From contig CAISTY010000183.1 in the NCBI GenBank assembly GCA_903888515.1, positions 1 through 43,220 on the forward strand: a DNA stretch of 43,220 nt, written 5' to 3'. The position numbers were made by a program, and so were the translations under genes. Shown here one piece after another: positions 6,952-15,073 of this stretch. The stretch is from Akkermansiaceae bacterium (GTDB taxonomy: Bacteria > Verrucomicrobiota > Verrucomicrobiia > Verrucomicrobiales > Akkermansiaceae). The stretch's first letter is position 1; each line of letters begins with the position of its first letter. The notes below the pieces were generated by a model. That model searched no databases. It was not told the origin of the DNA and was given only the letters and a program-made list of their open reading frames with translations.

Positions 6952-9900
6952 CAGGCGGCGTAAAGAATGATGTCTTGATTGTTCTGGGCGATTTCCATCA
7001 AACGGCTGATGATGTGTTTGCGGTTCTTCACGAGTCCCGGAAGTTTCGCAAACTCCGGTTGGAGCAGGGTCTTTTGAAGGTCAGCGATCAGCTTGTTTCG
7101 CGCCGGGATGCTCTCCCAGAATCCGGTGAGTTTCAGCTCCCGCTCGATCTCGCCGTAGAGGTCCTGTGTCAATGCCACGAGATGGCTGATTCTCTCTTCC
7201 TCGTTCATCCCGTAGGGAGCAATGTCACGAGCCATCTTGGTTGGATTTCCATCGTTATCCAGGACCTCCGCAATCACGGGTGATTCCGCTGTCGCCGGCG
7301 CCTCGCCAAAAATCTCACGCCGCAACATCCGGAACAACGGCATCTGTTTCTTACGGTGCAAGCCGTAGGTCGGCTCCTTACCCGCATTCACAATGCGTTG
7401 GCGCAGCTTCTCCAACTCCTCGTAGATCTTTTTCCAGTTGTTGGCGAAGTCCTGGAAGATCTTCCTTAAGGCCTCGGCAAATGAAGCTTTAAGCTCTGGA
7501 TCATCATTCGGGTCCACGTCGAGATGGTGCCGGACCGCGTGTTCGATTTCGGCTGCTTTGGTTTTTGTTCGATCATGCTTTTTGACATCCTTTTGGAAAT
7601 CCTCATCGAGGATCGAGATCGGTTCCACCTTCACGTTGATGCCGCGCGACTCCAGAAAGGCATCGGTGATTTTGCGTAGCTTGGGCGGGATGCCTTTCAT
7701 GCTCAGCCTCCCATCGCGGAAATGTTTTTCCGCCAGCACATTGATTTCCACCAGCGATTGGTATTCCCCCATGTAGTCCAGCGCCTCTTTGGCGGGAAAG
7801 ACAAGGTTCAAGTTCTTGGTGAATTTCTTGAAGATTCCCATGAACTCGAAGCGCAGGTCCTCGTCATAGAACACGTCGAAGAACGCATCGTGATCGGTCA
7901 GGTCCGTGAGCTTGTGCTTTTTAAGCAACGAGATGATCGCGTCATGGCTGGCTTTCAGTTCCCGCAGTTCCTCCTCGGGGAAACTCAGCACATCCACCAC
8001 TTCTTTCTGCTCGCGCTCGTCATAGTTATCGAGCGCTTTTTTCAAGTGTTGGCCGATTCCGACATAGTCCACGACAAAGCCCTTGTCCTTCGCCTCGCCA
8101 CCGATCCGGTTCACCCGCGCAATGGCCTGGAGTAGACCGTGGGCGACGATGATCTTGTCCAGATACATGACCTGCTCCACGGGTGCGTCAAAGCCGGTCA
8201 GCAGCATGTTGTTCACGATCACAATGCCCACGTCGCCGCTCACTCCTTCGTCTTCTTTGTCAAATGGCAGCTTGAAGCTCTTGATCGTGGTCTCGTGCTT
8301 CGATCCGTTGGTGTAGGGCGTAAGATGCAACTCGTCGTTGTGATTGCCGGAAATCACCACGTCGCTCATGAGCTGTTTGAGGCTCGCAATATCCAACTTG
8401 AGCGGGTTTGCCTGTTCGAGCGCGGTGATGGCATTGGCGAGGGCGACATCGACATGTTTCTTGTAGCGCACGGCCGCCTCGCGGGATGTGGCCACGATCT
8501 GCGCCTTGTAACCGTTGGGGAATACATGGGTCAGGTAATGCGTCACCATGTCCTTGGCCTTGGCCTCAATCGTCGTCTCGGCTTCCAGATAGGCGGCCCG
8601 CGAGCCGTAGCCGAGAATCTCCATGCGCTTCTGGAGATTGTATTCGCTGAAAACATCCGCGAACCTCGCGTCCATCCCGGGCTTGTCCGGCACCTCGGCG
8701 TTGTGGGTGCGGCCTTCGTAAATAATTTCAAGCGTTACACCGTCGGCGATCGACTGACGCATTGTGTATTTGTCGATGTAGTCGCCGAAGACACGCTCCG
8801 TTTTGTCGATGGGAGTGCCGGTGTAACCAATGCGGGTGGCGAATGGGATACCCTTGTCCAGATTGGCCGCCAACCGCGAATACTGCGACCTATGCGCTTC
8901 GTCGGTCATCACCAGGATGTGCGGGCTGATGTTCAGCTCGGGAAATGTCTCCGACAGGTCCGTCTCGCGGAACTTGTGGATCATGGCCATCACCAAATCC
9001 GAGGCGTCGCTGACCAGCAATTCCTTGAGCCGCTTGATGCTGTCGGCGGGTTTGACGGTGAAGCCGATGCTCTGGCTGGTTTCCGCAAGCTGTTGTTCCA
9101 ATTGTGTGCGGTCGGTGACAAAGACCACCTTCCACTTTGAGAGCGACGGGTGGCGATACATCTCCCGCACCATGAACATCATGGTCAACGACTTGCCGGA
9201 CCCCTGGGTGTGCCAGATGATGCCGCTGCGTTCGCGCGGGTTCTTGCCTGCCAGCAGGCGCTTTACGGCCAACTTCACGGCGCGGAATTGCTGATAGCGC
9301 GCCACCACCTTGATCATCTCGCCCTTGCTGTTGGCGCTGAAGATGGTGAACGTGCGGATGAGATCCAACAGGTTGTCGCGGTCCAACATCCCGGCGACGA
9401 GACGCTGCTGGTCATTGGGGCTGCTGCTGCCGTGTTTCAGGTCATTGAGGGACCTCGGATAGGGATCCGCCCATCGGTAAAAGAGTTTTTCGGTGTGGGT
9501 CGTGATCGTGCCGAACTTCGCCTCCTGCCTGCACGTCGTGATCACGAACTGATTGTAGAAAAACAGCGGCGCACTGCCTTCGCCTTTGGCACCGCGCTGC
9601 TCGCTGTAGCGCAGCAGTTGATATATGGCTTCAGGAATGGGTTCCTTCACCTTGGGTGACTTGCACTCGATCACCACCACCGGCAAGCCATTGAGGAACA
9701 GCACGATGTCCGGGATGATGTGGTGCTCGGTTCCGAGAATGCGCACCTTGAACTGGCAAACGGCGACGAAGCGGTTGTTGTCCCGGTTCTTGAAATCAAT
9801 GAACTTAACTGACGGACTTTTCTCACCCGTCTGGCGGTTCTCGCTGACACTGGTGTTTTCCAACAACTGGTTGAACACATGCCGGTTGTTTTGCAGCAGG

Positions 9901-10169
9901 TTGGTGCTGGGAAAGTTGGCCGTGAGTTGCTTCACCACCTCATCCACCTGATCGTCTTCCAGCCACGGGTTGATCACCCTCAATTGCTCCCGCAGCACCG
10001 ACAGCATCACCACCTCGGTGAAATTGGTGCGGTGGCTGTCGCCGGGATGCTGCTTGGCGTCCAGGTCGAGAATCTCCCAGCCCAGGCCGGCGAGTTGATC
10101 GAGCAGCGGCTTCTCGACATGCTGCCGCTCGTCGAGGCGGATTTGCGCAGGAGTGTCCTTGGTGCTCAT
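6951..10169 (-). CDS. hsdR: Type I restriction enzyme, motor/nuclease subunit R
   Basis: A 1072-residue HsdR. The N-terminal PD-(D/E)xK nuclease has Asp154 (P-D-I-V-L) and Glu168-x-Lys170 (V-V-I-E-C-K-S). The translocase has Walker A HTQGSGKSLTM (about 320-330), DEAHRSQ (about 423), G-Y-T-G-T-P, and a second RecA domain with VNNMLLTGFDAP and Q-A-I-A-R-V-N-R-I. The C-terminus is helical and should contact the HsdM2S core. It cuts unmodified DNA after ATP-driven translocation. Its ATG overlaps the abiEii stop by four bases, and the nearest clear upstream operator is that of abiEi, so hsdR may be expressed with the AbiE pair, not with hsdM/hsdS. It appears intact. Confidence 0.95.
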   Translation of the reverse strand: MSTKDTPAQIRLDERQHVEKPLLDQLAGLGWEILDLDAKQHPGDSHRTNFTEVVMLSVLREQLRVINPWLEDDQVDEVVKQLTANFPSTNLLQNNRHVFNQLLENTSVSENRQTGEKSPSVKFIDFKNRDNNRFVAVCQFKVRILGTEHHIIPDIVLFLNGLPVVVIECKSPKVKEPIPEAIYQLLRYSEQRGAKGEGSAPLFFYNQFVITTCRQEAKFGTITTHTEKLFYRWADPYPRSLNDLKHGSSSPNDQQRLVAGMLDRDNLLDLIRTFTIFSANSKGEMIKVVARYQQFRAVKLAVKRLLAGKNPRERSGIIWHTQGSGKSLTMMFMVREMYRHPSLSKWKVVFVTDRTQLEQQLAETSQSIGFTVKPADSIKRLKELLVSDASDLVMAMIHKFRETDLSETFPELNISPHILVMTDEAHRSQYSRLAANLDKGIPFATRIGYTGTPIDKTERVFGDYIDKYTMRQSIADGVTLEIIYEGRTHNAEVPDKPGMDARFADVFSEYNLQKRMEILGYGSRAAYLEAETTIEAKAKDMVTHYLTHVFPNGYKAQIVATSREAAVRYKKHVDVALANAITALEQANPLKLDIASLKQLMSDVVISGNHNDELHLTPYTNGSKHETTIKSFKLPFDKEDEGVSGDVGIVIVNNMLLTGFDAPVEQVMYLDKIIVAHGLLQAIARVNRIGGEAKDKGFVVDYVGIGQHLKKALDNYDEREQKEVVDVLSFPEEELRELKASHDAIISLLKKHKLTDLTDHDAFFDVFYDEDLRFEFMGIFKKFTKNLNLVFPAKEALDYMGEYQSLVEINVLAEKHFRDGRLSMKGIPPKLRKITDAFLESRGINVKVEPISILDEDFQKDVKKHDRTKTKAAEIEHAVRHHLDVDPNDDPELKASFAEALRKIFQDFANNWKKIYEELEKLRQRIVNAGKEPTYGLHRKKQMPLFRMLRREIFGEAPATAESPVIAEVLDNDGNPTKMARDIAPYGMNEEERISHLVALTQDLYGEIERELKLTGFWESIPARNKLIADLQKTLLQPEFAKLPGLVKNRKHIISRLMEIAQNNQDIILYAA

Positions 10170-10945
10170 GAGGGTATGTCAGGGCTCGTTGATAGATTGT
10201 AAAAACCGCGCAACTCGTCGAACACTTCGGACAAAGTGATACGGGAAATACCCAGGGATTTCAGATCCGGCGGGTCTTGGGCGATGAGCGAAAAAGCAAC
10301 GGTCAGATCTTGTTGCAGGCTGGCGGGCAACGTGATCTTGGCATCCCGGTCCAGCACGGTGAACAGCCGGAATATATCGTTCTTGTGCTTGCGGATGCTC
10401 TTGGAGTCCACCGCTTCCCCTGCTGCCTTTCGGTTGGATAGATCGACGTAGGCCCGCGCCTTCAGCGGAATAAGGCCGTCCGCCTTGACCAGGGATAGCC
10501 CGTCAATCGTGGTCCGCCCCGCCATCACAAAGTTGTAGTAGTCGTCATTCATCAGAATGGCGGAGAGACTGGATATTTCTTCGTCCACCGGGATGGGGGT
10601 GATGTAGGCATCCGCCTTGAGATCGAGGGCGTCCGGCACCCGGGCGAACAACTCAAGCATCTCCGGGAATCCTTCATTCTGGGGACCATGGAACCGGTAA
10701 AACAGCCGCTTGCCAGTGCTTTTCTGGCGGTTTTCATAGGCCCCCAACCGGATGAACTCCCAGAAAGCTTCCGCAAATTCCCGATCAAGGGATTCGACAC
10801 AAAGCACCAAGTCCAAATCCTTGGTGGCCCTGAACTCGCCCCCCAGTTCCTCCATGCTGAGGCTGGAGGCGGTGCCACCGATCAGGACATAGCGGTCCGA
10901 GTAACCCGCAAAGTGCTCTTTGAAGCGGTCGAGTCCCTTTACCAT
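10166..10945 (-). CDS. abiEii: AbiEii-type nucleotidyltransferase toxin
   Basis: A 259-residue DNA polymerase beta-like nucleotidyltransferase. Near the N-terminus it has YVLIGGTASSLSM, then F-R-A-T-K-D-L-D-L-V-L, that is the G-G-T and R-x-T-x-D-[IL]-D motifs with the two metal-binding Asp residues. Later K-A-D-G-L-I-P-L-K-A-R-A-Y supplies the Lys/Arg pattern expected for NTP binding. AbiEii/MenT toxins transfer nucleotides to tRNA or related targets and cause abortive infection or dormancy. It overlaps abiEi upstream by seven bases and hsdR downstream by four. It is shorter than many AbiEii proteins, but the catalytic core is present. Confidence 0.8.
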   Translation of the reverse strand: MVKGLDRFKEHFAGYSDRYVLIGGTASSLSMEELGGEFRATKDLDLVLCVESLDREFAEAFWEFIRLGAYENRQKSTGKRLFYRFHGPQNEGFPEMLELFARVPDALDLKADAYITPIPVDEEISSLSAILMNDDYYNFVMAGRTTIDGLSLVKADGLIPLKARAYVDLSNRKAAGEAVDSKSIRKHKNDIFRLFTVLDRDAKITLPASLQQDLTVAFSLIAQDPPDLKSLGISRITLSEVFDELRGFYNLSTSPDIPS

Positions 10946-11931
10946 GGCACACCTCCCAGCAAGTTATCGATGGAGATCTCCACGCGCTCGTCCTTGATGT
11001 CTGACAAACTCAGCGCCAGAGAAAGCCGGTCCACCAGCGGTTTCTCTGCCAGGAGGCGCGGGTCATAGTGCCAGATTTCGAATTCCGCATGAGCCATGTC
11101 CTTGGAGACGCTGGGGATGAGGTGTAGGCCTGGTTCTTTTTGGATTTTTTTCCATTCCTCGCTGGTGATGGCCCATATGGCGTGTGGCGGGACAGCAAGC
11201 ATCGTCAGTTCCTCCAGCGCGGATTCCCCGGCTTTGAAATCACAGCCTAGAAACCATTCGTCCACGTAAATGCGCTTCTTCACCGGGGAACGCAAAACGG
11301 GGCGGACTTTTTCCCAAAGTTCACGACCGGTCACGAGGAAGTGGTGCTTGGCAAAGCGCCGCTCACCCTGGCACTCCACCAGCTCCAGCTGGCGCAGTTC
11401 GTCCAGTGCCCGGGTCATCGTCATTTTGGTGTAGCCGAATTGCTCGGCCAGCCCGGCCCCGGTGAACTCGGACTGCGGGTCCATCCGCCGAAGCAGGCAT
11501 GCCAGCACCACGACTTGCCCGGCCGGTGAGATTTTGAAACTCGCCCTACGCGGTGTCCTGAACTGCTCGCGCAGGTCCAGTCCGAGGTCCGGCAGGTAGA
11601 GTTGCTGGCCCGGCGCGAGAAACGGGATTTTACTCTCAATCAGCCGCTTGCGCTCATAGGCACCGACCGTTTCGAGCACGAAGAGGCTGCGCAGTCCGGT
11701 TTTCTGGTGCAGCCAGTCCGAATGTTTCGCCATCGCCGCCGGAGTCGGGCCAGCATCGCGTGCCAGCAAGGCCAGGAATTCCTTGCCCGACAGCGCGCAT
11801 TGGCCGATTTCGTAGGCTTCCGTGATATGGAGCGGTAGCCGGCGCAGGTCAGGAAATGGTGAAAACACGGCCTCAATTCCGAGAATTTCCCGGAGGTAGG
11901 AGGTGGCTTTGGCCTGTAAATTCGCGTTCAT
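10939..11931 (-). CDS. abiEi: AbiEi-type antitoxin and repressor
   Basis: The start is placed at the ATG at 11929-11931 (MNANLQAKATSYLREILG), giving 330 residues; the frame stays open 12 codons further upstream, into the operator. The central region AGLAEQFGYTKMTMTRALDEL (about residues 155-180) is a winged-helix recognition element. The C-terminal half has the AbiEi-like L-V-x-G-R-E-L-W and A-I-W-A-I-T-S-E-E-W blocks. AbiEi proteins counter the AbiEii toxin and repress their own promoter by binding paired inverted repeats. Four such half-sites lie directly upstream (11939-12000). It heads a chain abiEi-abiEii-hsdR-DUF45 with only overlapping junctions. Confidence 0.72.
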   Translation of the reverse strand: MNANLQAKATSYLREILGIEAVFSPFPDLRRLPLHITEAYEIGQCALSGKEFLALLARDAGPTPAAMAKHSDWLHQKTGLRSLFVLETVGAYERKRLIESKIPFLAPGQQLYLPDLGLDLREQFRTPRRASFKISPAGQVVVLACLLRRMDPQSEFTGAGLAEQFGYTKMTMTRALDELRQLELVECQGERRFAKHHFLVTGRELWEKVRPVLRSPVKKRIYVDEWFLGCDFKAGESALEELTMLAVPPHAIWAITSEEWKKIQKEPGLHLIPSVSKDMAHAEFEIWHYDPRLLAEKPLVDRLSLALSLSDIKDERVEISIDNLLGGVPW

Positions 11932-11938
11932 GACGGGA

Positions 11939-12000
11939 AAGTAACACGGAATCCGGCTAAGTAACAAGGACAGAGTTACTTGAAAGAATCAGGGTTACTA
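11939..12000 (-). promoter_or_regulatory. AbiEi operator: four AAGTAAC-type half-sites
   Basis: The central part is a perfect inverted repeat AAGTAAC (11959-11965) / GTTACTT (11975-11981) spanning 23 bp. Each half has an outer partner in the same orientation: AAGTAAC at 11939-11945 (20 bp away) and GTTACTA at 11994-12000 (19 bp away). The half-sites are thus arranged head-head/tail-tail, each about two helical turns from the next. AbiEi is known to repress its operon through two inverted repeats upstream. The array ends eight bases before the abiEi ATG. Confidence 0.7.
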
Positions 12001-12169
12001 TGAGGCATTTTATTCCGATTTTCAGACTGCCGCCCGCGGAATTGGCAAAGGCGGCCAACGTCCGCAAATTCGCATCCAGGCTCCAGCCCTCCTTGTATTC
12101 GATGCGCTCGCCTTCCACCTGCCGCTGGCGGAGGAGGTTTTCGAGGTTGATGGGGAGCTTGGTGGTCAT
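11957..12169 (-). pseudogene. AlbA_2-domain ATP-binding protein, N-terminal stub
   Basis: From the ATG at 12167-12169 the frame reads MTTKLPINLENLLRQRQVEG, then E-R-I-E-Y-K-E-G-W and L-A-A-F-A-N-S-A-G-G-S-L-K-I-G-I. This is the start of an AlbA_2 (Schlafen-like) domain: E-x-I-E-[FY]-K, A-F-A-N, G-G. After the glycine motif the sequence diverges and stops at 11957, inside the abiE operator. The remaining 350 or more residues are absent, so the abiE unit seems to have replaced the body of this gene. Confidence 0.65.
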
Positions 12170-12174
12170 GGATG

Positions 12175-12654
12175 TCAGTCCCAAAGGTATTTCTCATCCC
12201 ACGTCTCGCCATGCTTTTTCAGCATGGTGCGGAGTTCGTCTTGAAACGTCATTTTGCGATGATGTTCGATCTGATGGTCGATGTAAGCGCTAACAACATC
12301 CAGATTGGAAACGCTGACGGAAAAGCAGCCGTAGCCACTTTGCCAGGAGAACTCCGACAATGGCGCGGCGGGTCCGCCAGGCGGTGGCGCGGGTTGTTCT
12401 TTTACCCAGAGATTGGAAGCGCGTTTCATCTCCTTAATCCAATCTGCCTGAGTGATGGTGCGCCCGAGTCGCGCGAGAATGTGAACATGATCCTCCACAC
12501 CGCCGATGCGCAGCGGGGCACATTCCAGTTTCTTGGAAATGCCGCCCATGTAGGCATGCAGCGAGGTGCGCAAATCGAGATCGCGCAAAAACGGGCGGCG
12601 TTCCTTGGTTGAGAAAACGGCATGCAAATAAACGGCTGAGAGGGATTGTGGCAT
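12175..12654 (-). CDS. REP-associated tyrosine transposase (RAYT, IS200-like Y1 family)
   Basis: A 159-residue HUH single-strand transposase: SAVYLHAVFSTKERRPFL at the N-terminus, VEDHVHILARL with the HxH metal site, I-K-E-M-K-R-A-S-N-L-W, then Y-G-C-F-S-V-S and SAYIDHQIEHHRKMTFQDEL with the catalytic Tyr. RAYTs are domesticated IS200/IS605 relatives that nick REP hairpins and help spread them. Two REP-like arrays begin about 40 bp upstream and continue on the far side of hsdS, so the gene and its presumed substrates are adjacent. It looks complete and intact. It lies between hsdS and the AlbA_2 stub, on the same strand. Confidence 0.88.
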   Translation of the reverse strand: MPQSLSAVYLHAVFSTKERRPFLRDLDLRTSLHAYMGGISKKLECAPLRIGGVEDHVHILARLGRTITQADWIKEMKRASNLWVKEQPAPPPGGPAAPLSEFSWQSGYGCFSVSVSNLDVVSAYIDHQIEHHRKMTFQDELRTMLKKHGETWDEKYLWD

Positions 12655-12694
12655 CGTGTTAGTTTTTTAATGGCGAACCGACCATGAATCCAAT

Positions 12695-13185
12695 AGCCCA
12701 ACGGGCTTACGTCCTCCAGCCCAGGGTTGGCCGAATGCAATGAGGCCTACCCTGGGATTGGGGGGTGCCGACGTATCGAACCGCAACGCGGTTCCGTCCG
12801 GTGGGGTGGATCGGGCGACGTTCGGGACGCAACTCCGTTGGGGTTGGGATGCGTGGCGGGACGGTGCCCCAGGGTAGCGCGTGCCGCGCAACCCTGGGCT
12901 GAAGGGCGGAACGCCGTTGGCGTTGAAGAGATGCAAATCTAACGCGCCATGATTCATATCCCACCGGGATATCGCCCTCCAGCCCAGGGTTGGCCGAATG
13001 CAATGAGGCCTACCCTGGGGGGCGTGGCGGGAAAAATCGAACCGCAATGCGGTTCCGTCCGGTGGGGTGGATCGGGCAACATTCGGGGCGCAACCGCGTT
13101 GCGGTTGGGTGGTTTGGTGGGACCCTGCCCCAGGGTAGCGCGTGCCGCGCAACCCCGGGCTCAAGGATGGAACGCCGTTGGCGTT
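12695..13185 (+). repeat. REP/BIME-like palindrome array 1
   Basis: Two tandem modules. Hairpin type I (12720-12756; 12983-13019) has arms CCCAGGGT/ACCCTGGG, a T-T mismatch, GGCC/GGCC and an 11-nt loop. Hairpin type II (12868-12898; 13129-13159) has the same outer arms, an A-A mismatch, GCGCG/CGCGC and loop TGC. The feet are inverted: CTCCAG before type I; CTGAAG or CTCAAG after type II, where array 2 has CTGGAG. Between them are mini-palindromes with 3-nt loops: AGCCC-AAC-GGGCT (12695-12707), AACGCC-GTT-GGCGTT (12910-12924; 13171-13185), ATATCCC-ACC-GGGATAT (12956-12972), AACCGC-AAT-GCGGTT (13040-13054) and CAACCGC-GTT-GCGGTTG (13091-13107). The last palindrome touches the hsdS stop codon. 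Confidence 0.9.
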
Positions 13186-14465
13186 CATGCGGGCACCTCC
13201 GTATTGTCGAGCAAGTCCGTGACTCGCTTCCGACCGGTCAGCAAATCTTGCATCATGGCGGTCTTGAGGGCTCGGAGTTTTGGCAACGAGTGTCGGGTGC
13301 TGCTCAATGTTGCGTTCATTTTTGCTACTTCCGAGGCGATGGCGTCCATTTCCGTCTGTTCTCTTGGAACCGGGACCGATGGTGTCAGAATTTCCGACTT
13401 CGAAAGATGCGGTATGTCCATGCCCTTCTGCTGGATAAGAAGCTCCCGTTGATATGCGGGAGATTGGATCAACAGTTGCATGAATTTTTTCGGAACCGTC
13501 ATCGGCACAAATCGCCCTACTCGCTGAACCAAAAGACAAGGGACGTCATCATCAGTGAGTAGAGTCACCTTAAAGCCCTGTTTTGTAAATGTTCGGTCCA
13601 TTCCTATAATCATGTCGCCTGGCGCTAGCGCATAATCCTTGTGTGATTCGGACGCCTCATGCGACAAGCATCGAGTATCCTTCCAATCTGCCTTGCCAGT
13701 TCCTACATTTTCACCGCGCAGTAGTTTGACACCTTCCTCGACAAACCAAGAACTTTTGAACGCATAGCCAACCTGAAGATCGACGACGGATGAAAGTGGT
13801 TTCACCTCCCACTCCACCGGGATCCTGCCCAGCGGGGAGTCCTTGAATTCGTGGGTTTCTTCGGAGCGGAGGTTGCCGTGTGGGTCGATGCCGCGGGTGA
13901 GGAGGTCCTGCATCAGGCCGGTCTTGAGGTGCTGCTGCTTGTCGATCAGGGTCTCTGTCTGTTCAATCGCCCGGTCCACCGTCGAGAGAATCTCGGCGAT
14001 TTTGGTTTGTTCGGGTTTGGAGGGCGATTCGATTTCAAAGCTCAACAATTGTTCAATGCTTATACCCTTTACCGTTGACCCAATAGAAAGATTTTCAATT
14101 CGATGCCGAATCGCGTCCAGGGCCCATACCACATAGTCTGTGTCAAACTCCTCACGAATATAGAGCGCCCGTAAATCCTGATTGATCGCAACCGGAACAT
14201 TTGCTCGCGCAATCCGACCCACAGCCATGCGGGTACAAATGATGGGGGTCCCAGAAGGAATGAGATGCGAGGCACTTCGTTTGAGGCCTTTTTCGCTGAT
14301 CTGTTCTTTGGTTTTTGTCAGGCGATAAATTCCATCTTTGAAATCCTTGACCGACGCCCACGGTATGCCGCCATTCCAAAGATCTGGATTATCCCTCTCG
14401 GGAGTTCCACCACCCGTCGTTTTGAGAACGACGCTGGATAAAGGCACCCTGATAACCGCACTCAT
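13185..14465 (-). CDS. hsdS: Type I restriction-modification specificity subunit S
   Basis: Starting at the ATG at 14463-14465 (MSAVIRVPLSSVV), the protein has 426 residues. It has the normal HsdS layout. TRD1 is residues 1-165 (TTGGGTPERDNPDLWNGGIP and W-A-S-V-K-D-F). A central conserved helix follows (PEQTKIAEILSTVDRAIEQT, then L-I-D-K-Q-Q-H-L-K-T-G-L-M-Q-D-L-L-T-R-G-I). TRD2 runs from about 215 (G-R-I-P-V-E-W-E-V-K), then a C-terminal helix repeats the central one (L-P-K-L-R-A-L-K-T-A-M-M-Q-D-L-L-T-G). It defines the DNA sequence methylated by HsdM and cut by HsdR. It is separated from hsdM by a DUF1016 gene, a KilA-N fragment and a palindrome array, and both its ends border such arrays. 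Confidence 0.93.
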   Translation of the reverse strand: MSAVIRVPLSSVVLKTTGGGTPERDNPDLWNGGIPWASVKDFKDGIYRLTKTKEQISEKGLKRSASHLIPSGTPIICTRMAVGRIARANVPVAINQDLRALYIREEFDTDYVVWALDAIRHRIENLSIGSTVKGISIEQLLSFEIESPSKPEQTKIAEILSTVDRAIEQTETLIDKQQHLKTGLMQDLLTRGIDPHGNLRSEETHEFKDSPLGRIPVEWEVKPLSSVVDLQVGYAFKSSWFVEEGVKLLRGENVGTGKADWKDTRCLSHEASESHKDYALAPGDMIIGMDRTFTKQGFKVTLLTDDDVPCLLVQRVGRFVPMTVPKKFMQLLIQSPAYQRELLIQQKGMDIPHLSKSEILTPSVPVPREQTEMDAIASEVAKMNATLSSTRHSLPKLRALKTAMMQDLLTGRKRVTDLLDNTEVPA

Positions 14466-14565
14466 CTCAAACACTCCAATCCGGTTAGAATTCCATAGAG
14501 CGTGTGTGTGGTTAGGTTGCGTTCGGTTATCACCGATGCAGCCATCATATATTGCCGTGAATTTG

Positions 14566-14941
14566 CAGAACGCCAATGGCGTTCTGCCCTCCAGCCCAGG
14601 GTTGGCCGAATGCAATGAGGCCTACCCTGGGGGGCGTGGCGGGAAAATGCGAACCGCAATGCGGTTCCGCCCGTGGGGACGGATCGCATATCGTTAGGGG
14701 CGCAACCCCGGTGGGGTTGGATGGCGTTGGGGGACGTTCTCCCAGGGTAGCGCGTGCCGCGCAACCCTGGGCTGGAGGGCACAACGCCGTTGGCGTTGAA
14801 GAGATGCAAATCTAACGCGTCATCATTCATATCCCAACGGGATATTGCCCTCCAGCCCAGGGTTGGCCGAATGGAATGAGGCCTACCCTGGGGGCCTGAC
14901 GACCGCAACCCTGGGCTGGAGGACGGAACGCCGTTGGCGTT
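14566..14941 (+). repeat. REP/BIME-like palindrome array 2
   Basis: Same architecture and orientation as array 1. It opens with a strong palindrome with arms CAGAACGCC and loop AAT (14566-14586), then type I hairpin (14595-14631), AACCGC-AAT-GCGGTT (within 14651-14667), CAACCCC-GGT-GGGGTTG (14703-14719), type II hairpin (14741-14771, followed by CTGGAG), AACGCC-GTT-GGCGTT (14783-14797), ATATCCC-AAC-GGGATAT (14829-14845), type I (14856-14892, loop with one change) and a truncated type II right arm. It closes with AACGCC-GTT-GGCGTT (14927-14941). It separates hsdS from the truncated KilA-N frame. Confidence 0.9.
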
Positions 14942-14953
14942 GAAAGGATGCGC

Positions 14954-15073
14954 ATTCAACCCGGCCTGACTTTTAATTGTGGCGAATCCGCCATAATTAA
15001 AATCAGGGTTGTGCACGGATTCCCAAATGCCAAGAAACTCCGCGGTGTTCTTGATGGAGTGATCAGATTTCAC
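14954..15073 (-). pseudogene. KilA-N-type domain fragment
   Basis: GTG at 15071-15073 is preceded by GGAGGTGACCG, an excellent ribosome-binding site, and overlaps the end of the DUF1016 gene by 11 bases. The frame gives about 40 residues: I-K-N-T-A-E-F-L-G-I-W-E-S-V, H-N-P-D-F-N-Y-G-G-F and A-T-I-K-S-Q-A-G-L-N. The N-P-D-F-N-x-x-x-F-x-x-I-x-x-x-A-G pattern matches the middle of KilA-N domains, which occur next to type I restriction genes. After the AGLN the frame runs into palindrome array 2 and loses similarity. The array evidently replaced the C-terminal part. Confidence 0.6.

Noticed and set aside
8139-9140. 333-codon open frame antisense to hsdR
   Set aside because: It is a shadow of the GC-rich hsdR gene; the hsdR frame has all expected motifs and the antisense product shows none.
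12667-13539. Long minus-strand open frame with repeated N-A-N-G-V-P-x-x-S-P-G-L-R-G-T-R-Y-P-G peptides
   Set aside because: The frame simply follows the GC-rich palindrome array and part of hsdS in another frame; the peptide repeats mirror the DNA repeats and there is no start context.
12695-14941. Possible CRISPR array
   Set aside because: The repeats are of several kinds, are hairpins with different spacing and have no uniform unique spacers; no cas genes are nearby.
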